Assembly (NCBI GenBank): GCA_910579155.1
Contig: CAJTTS010000121.1
Span: 1 to 8,702, forward strand
Direction of reading: 5' to 3'
DNA: 8,702 nt
From: an uncultured Oscillospiraceae bacterium
GTDB lineage: Bacteria; Bacillota_A; Clostridia; Oscillospirales; Oscillospiraceae
The notes under the pieces were generated by a model, which worked only from the letters and a program-made list of their open reading frames with translations, was not told the origin of the DNA and ran no database searches. How positions within the stretch are numbered: position 1 is the first letter of the stretch; every line of letters begins with the position of its first letter. Position numbers and translations under genes: made by a program. Shown here piece by piece: positions 7,901 through 8,702 of this stretch.

Positions 7901-8388
7901 CTCCCTGGGTCACCCTGGTGGCCAGCGCGGAGCAGTCCGGCAAGCTGTCCCTGGCTTTGGCGGAGGGACGGTTCACCCAGGAAGCGGTTCTCCACGTTTC
8001 CGACAGCGCTCAGACTCCGCCTAAAAAAGACGCGGAAGGCGCCGTCACGTGGGACATCTCCCTTGCCGGGAGCACACTGGGACCGGAGGACGTACTTCCC
8101 CTGCGGCTGCTCAGTCCCGGAGAAGACGCCGAGGTGTGGCAGTATCAAAACGGCCAGTGGGTGGCGGTGGACACGACCCGAAACGGACAGTATCTGCTTC
8201 TCACTATGGAGGGCACTCAGGGAACCTTCTTTCTCCAGCCCAAGGGGAACGGCCTGTGGATACCCGTTCTGCTGACGGCAGGCGGGGCGGCGGGACTGGG
8301 GGTGCTCCTGCTGATTGCCAGCAAACGCAAGCGGGCGAAAAAGGCCGTCAAAGTTCAGAAAGAACAAGAGGAGCCAGCTCCGAAATAA
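4960..8388 (+). CDS. Secreted membrane-anchored GLUG-repeat protein with large helical insertion
   Basis: I recognise the parts but not a named gene. The 1142-aa product starts with a signal peptide (positive MRKSANR, hydrophobic core, cleavage after AWA near residue 28). An N-terminal GLUG-type beta region follows (about 30-305). It contains DLDLSGVDFAPM and six GG(I/V)xG turns at about 131, 157, 185, 245, 274 and 299. Residues about 318-690 are helical and coiled-coil-like, rich in Leu, Ala, Asp and Ser, and are split by a Pro/Asp/Leu linker (517-537). GLUG turns resume at about 734, 785, 814 and 840, with a degenerate one at 866. Residues about 918-985 resemble the Listeria-Bacteroides (Flg_new) repeat. 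A transmembrane helix (about 1098-1120) and a KRKR-rich cytoplasmic tail close the protein. No enzymatic motif is seen. Coupling to the exporter suggests an extracytoplasmic adaptor or cell-envelope partner, which is inference. An adhesin-like surface protein is the main alternative. Confidence 0.8.
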   Translation: MRKSANRLFAILLAAWILTTLALPAWAAEESAITISSVKDLLRFGKNCALDTWSQGKTVTLTADLDLSGVDFAPMPTFGGTFLGQGHTISGLQITAAGSTQGLFRYIQPSGVVQDLTVEGTVAPGGTRSTVGGIVGSNAGTLQDCAFYGAVQGDTTVGGIAGYNSVTGEITGCSVSGSVSGQNITGGIAGRNLGLLLKCENSAGVNLTQAETNVDLMDVDAAAILEERATADDEAYHLLDGCFDIGGVVGWSSGVVQSCTNYGTVGYPHVGYNTGGIAGRQDGYLSDCTNSGTIYGRKDVGGIVGQAEPFLLIDPSGDSLERLRGELEALDRLIDRAIGNAQRTGGDVSALLEAMGGFTDDARDSSQRMLDHIANFADDNIGSVNIMTADLTNALDQITPALDDLSSVGGKLEELSSQLKSAMNSLSGSAAAGDQVMAELRAASDRLQVAGRNLKKAADALRDALEELIKALPEIKEGGEDGTLADILEDVETNAVQLVSAVDEAASAVNQVYAAFDLPDFDLPELPDMPQLPEFDWDAVDFEKVRGDLQAISGALKPAGDNLTAALERLSQAMKNTDGIFAGLKAALERFKGASDSTAAIGSLAGRAFDTISGAVKELTSKGPVSFIPLGDQFRQASDGLFDALGGLSGEMDALNRIAQNGGDTLSADLRAINNQFHTVCTVLLDAASDLTNTPVDGLDPILQDTSEEDIAATRDGKVADCRNTGGVEGDRNVGGVIGAMAIEFDLDPEDDATGVFSFGTTYETKAVLQGCVNYGSVTAKKDCVGGLAGRMDLGTALDCQNYGPVESTDGNYVGGVAGFADASVRSCWAKCVLSGGNYVGGVAGWASRLRDSCAIVTIEEGTEYLGAVAGGVDADGVLSGNLFVDTGTAGVDGVSYAGRAEPVPFEAMSQLDGVPAEFTAFTLTLLADGKTVAQIPFLYGDDLSRIELPPVPEREDSYGVWPEFDMSGTSSDVALEAEYAPWVTLVASAEQSGKLSLALAEGRFTQEAVLHVSDSAQTPPKKDAEGAVTWDISLAGSTLGPEDVLPLRLLSPGEDAEVWQYQNGQWVAVDTTRNGQYLLLTMEGTQGTFFLQPKGNGLWIPVLLTAGGAAGLGVLLLIASKRKRAKKAVKVQKEQEEPAPK

Positions 8389-8392
8389 AATG

Positions 8393-8447
8393 CCCCGCTT
8401 GCCAGATGGACTTGTTCCGTCTGGCAAGCGGGGTGATTCGTTTTTTC
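8393..8447. terminator. Bidirectional rho-independent terminator between convergent genes
   Basis: An 18-bp stem (8393-8410 with 8416-8433, one G-U pair, loop CTTGT) starts 4 nt after the operon's last stop codon. On the plus strand it is followed by GATTCGTTTTTT. On the minus strand it is followed by CATTTTATTTC, so it can stop transcription arriving from either side. This fits the convergent gene that begins beyond the right edge. Confidence 0.92.
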
Positions 8448-8508
8448 AAGTGCTGGCGATGACAATCAGAGATACATAGTGTCCTTCTATTTTGAAATAA
8501 CCCGGCGG

Positions 8509-8702
8509 TCACTTGCCGTCGGTGGCAATCATGTTGGGCCAGTGCTTTTCCATACGTTCGTTATTGAACTGCCGGTCCAGGAACTGCTCAAAGGCACCGT
8601 TAGGCTCAGGATCCACCGCCCGGATGCTGTAGCGAAGCATGGCCGCACTGGTCAGCAGGGCGTTGCACACCATGAACACCAGCACAATCCAGGTGGTAAT
8701 CT
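8509..8702 (-). CDS. C-terminal fragment of a membrane protein, possibly a putative ABC-transporter permease (partial)
   Basis: The minus-strand frame is open from the right edge to a TGA (8511-8509) and yields 64 residues. It begins with a transmembrane helix (TTWIVLVFMVCNALLTSAAM) and continues with LRYSIRAVDPEPNGAFEQFL, then DRQFNNERMEKHWPNM. A helix followed by R-Y-S/x-R and a short acidic, basic tail ending in ...DERM...PN is reminiscent of the Clostridial putative ABC-transporter type IV permease family (CmpB-like, PF06541), but this is a memory-based resemblance on a short fragment. Codon use and the shared bidirectional terminator show it is a real gene. The start and most of the protein lie beyond position 8702. 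Confidence 0.6.
   Translation of the reverse strand, partial: ITTWIVLVFMVCNALLTSAAMLRYSIRAVDPEPNGAFEQFLDRQFNNERMEKHWPNMIATDGK

Noticed and set aside
8230..8340. LPXTG-type sorting signal at the C-terminus of the GLUG protein
   Set aside because: The hydrophobic helix and positive tail have the right shape, but the preceding LQPKGNG is not LPXTG. A plain transmembrane anchor is more likely.
1..8702. tRNA, rRNA, CRISPR array or prophage attachment site
   Set aside because: I saw no regularly spaced direct repeats, no tRNA-like cloverleaf or TTCRANYC box in a suitable context, and no rRNA signature on either strand.

Overview
The window looks like chromosomal DNA from a moderately high-G+C anaerobic Firmicute of class Clostridia, probably Oscillospiraceae-like. 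I infer this from the FtsH subtype, the strong GGAGG-type ribosome binding sites, the single-membrane envelope proteins (MMPL exporter plus a GLUG-repeat surface protein) and the codon choice. It was read by eye, with no database search.

Layout. Positions 1-124 are the right end of an insertion sequence: the last 36 codons of an IS5-family transposase and its probable terminal repeat. An ftsH gene (129-1640) follows with almost no gap. It keeps the AAA+ and zinc-protease domains but lacks the first transmembrane segment and the extracytoplasmic domain, so the IS appears to have cut off its 5' part. A perfect GC-rich hairpin with a T tract (1659-1695) ends that unit. After a short gene-free stretch comes a small XRE-family repressor gene on the minus strand (1822-2127).

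Positions 2128-2483 are a divergent control region. It holds back-to-back promoters, ACAAT/ATTGT inverted repeats suitable as an operator, and a leader of over 200 nt that can form several, partly exclusive, hairpins. It serves an operon of two translationally coupled genes. The first is an MMPL/RND-type membrane exporter of 827 aa with a short bactofilin-like C-terminal tail (2484-4967). The second is a secreted, membrane-anchored 1142-aa protein (4960-8388) whose GLUG-repeat beta scaffold is split in two by a helical region of about 370 residues. A long bidirectional terminator (8393-8447) separates the operon from a convergent gene on the minus strand, of which only the C-terminal 64 codons are present (8509-8702).

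Working model (inference). The XRE protein represses itself and the exporter operon. The exporter moves an unknown, perhaps lipidic or amphipathic, substrate across the membrane. The GLUG/helical protein, tethered by a C-terminal transmembrane helix, reaches outward as an adaptor or wall-spanning partner. This regulator-exporter-adaptor cassette is the best candidate for an undescribed system here.
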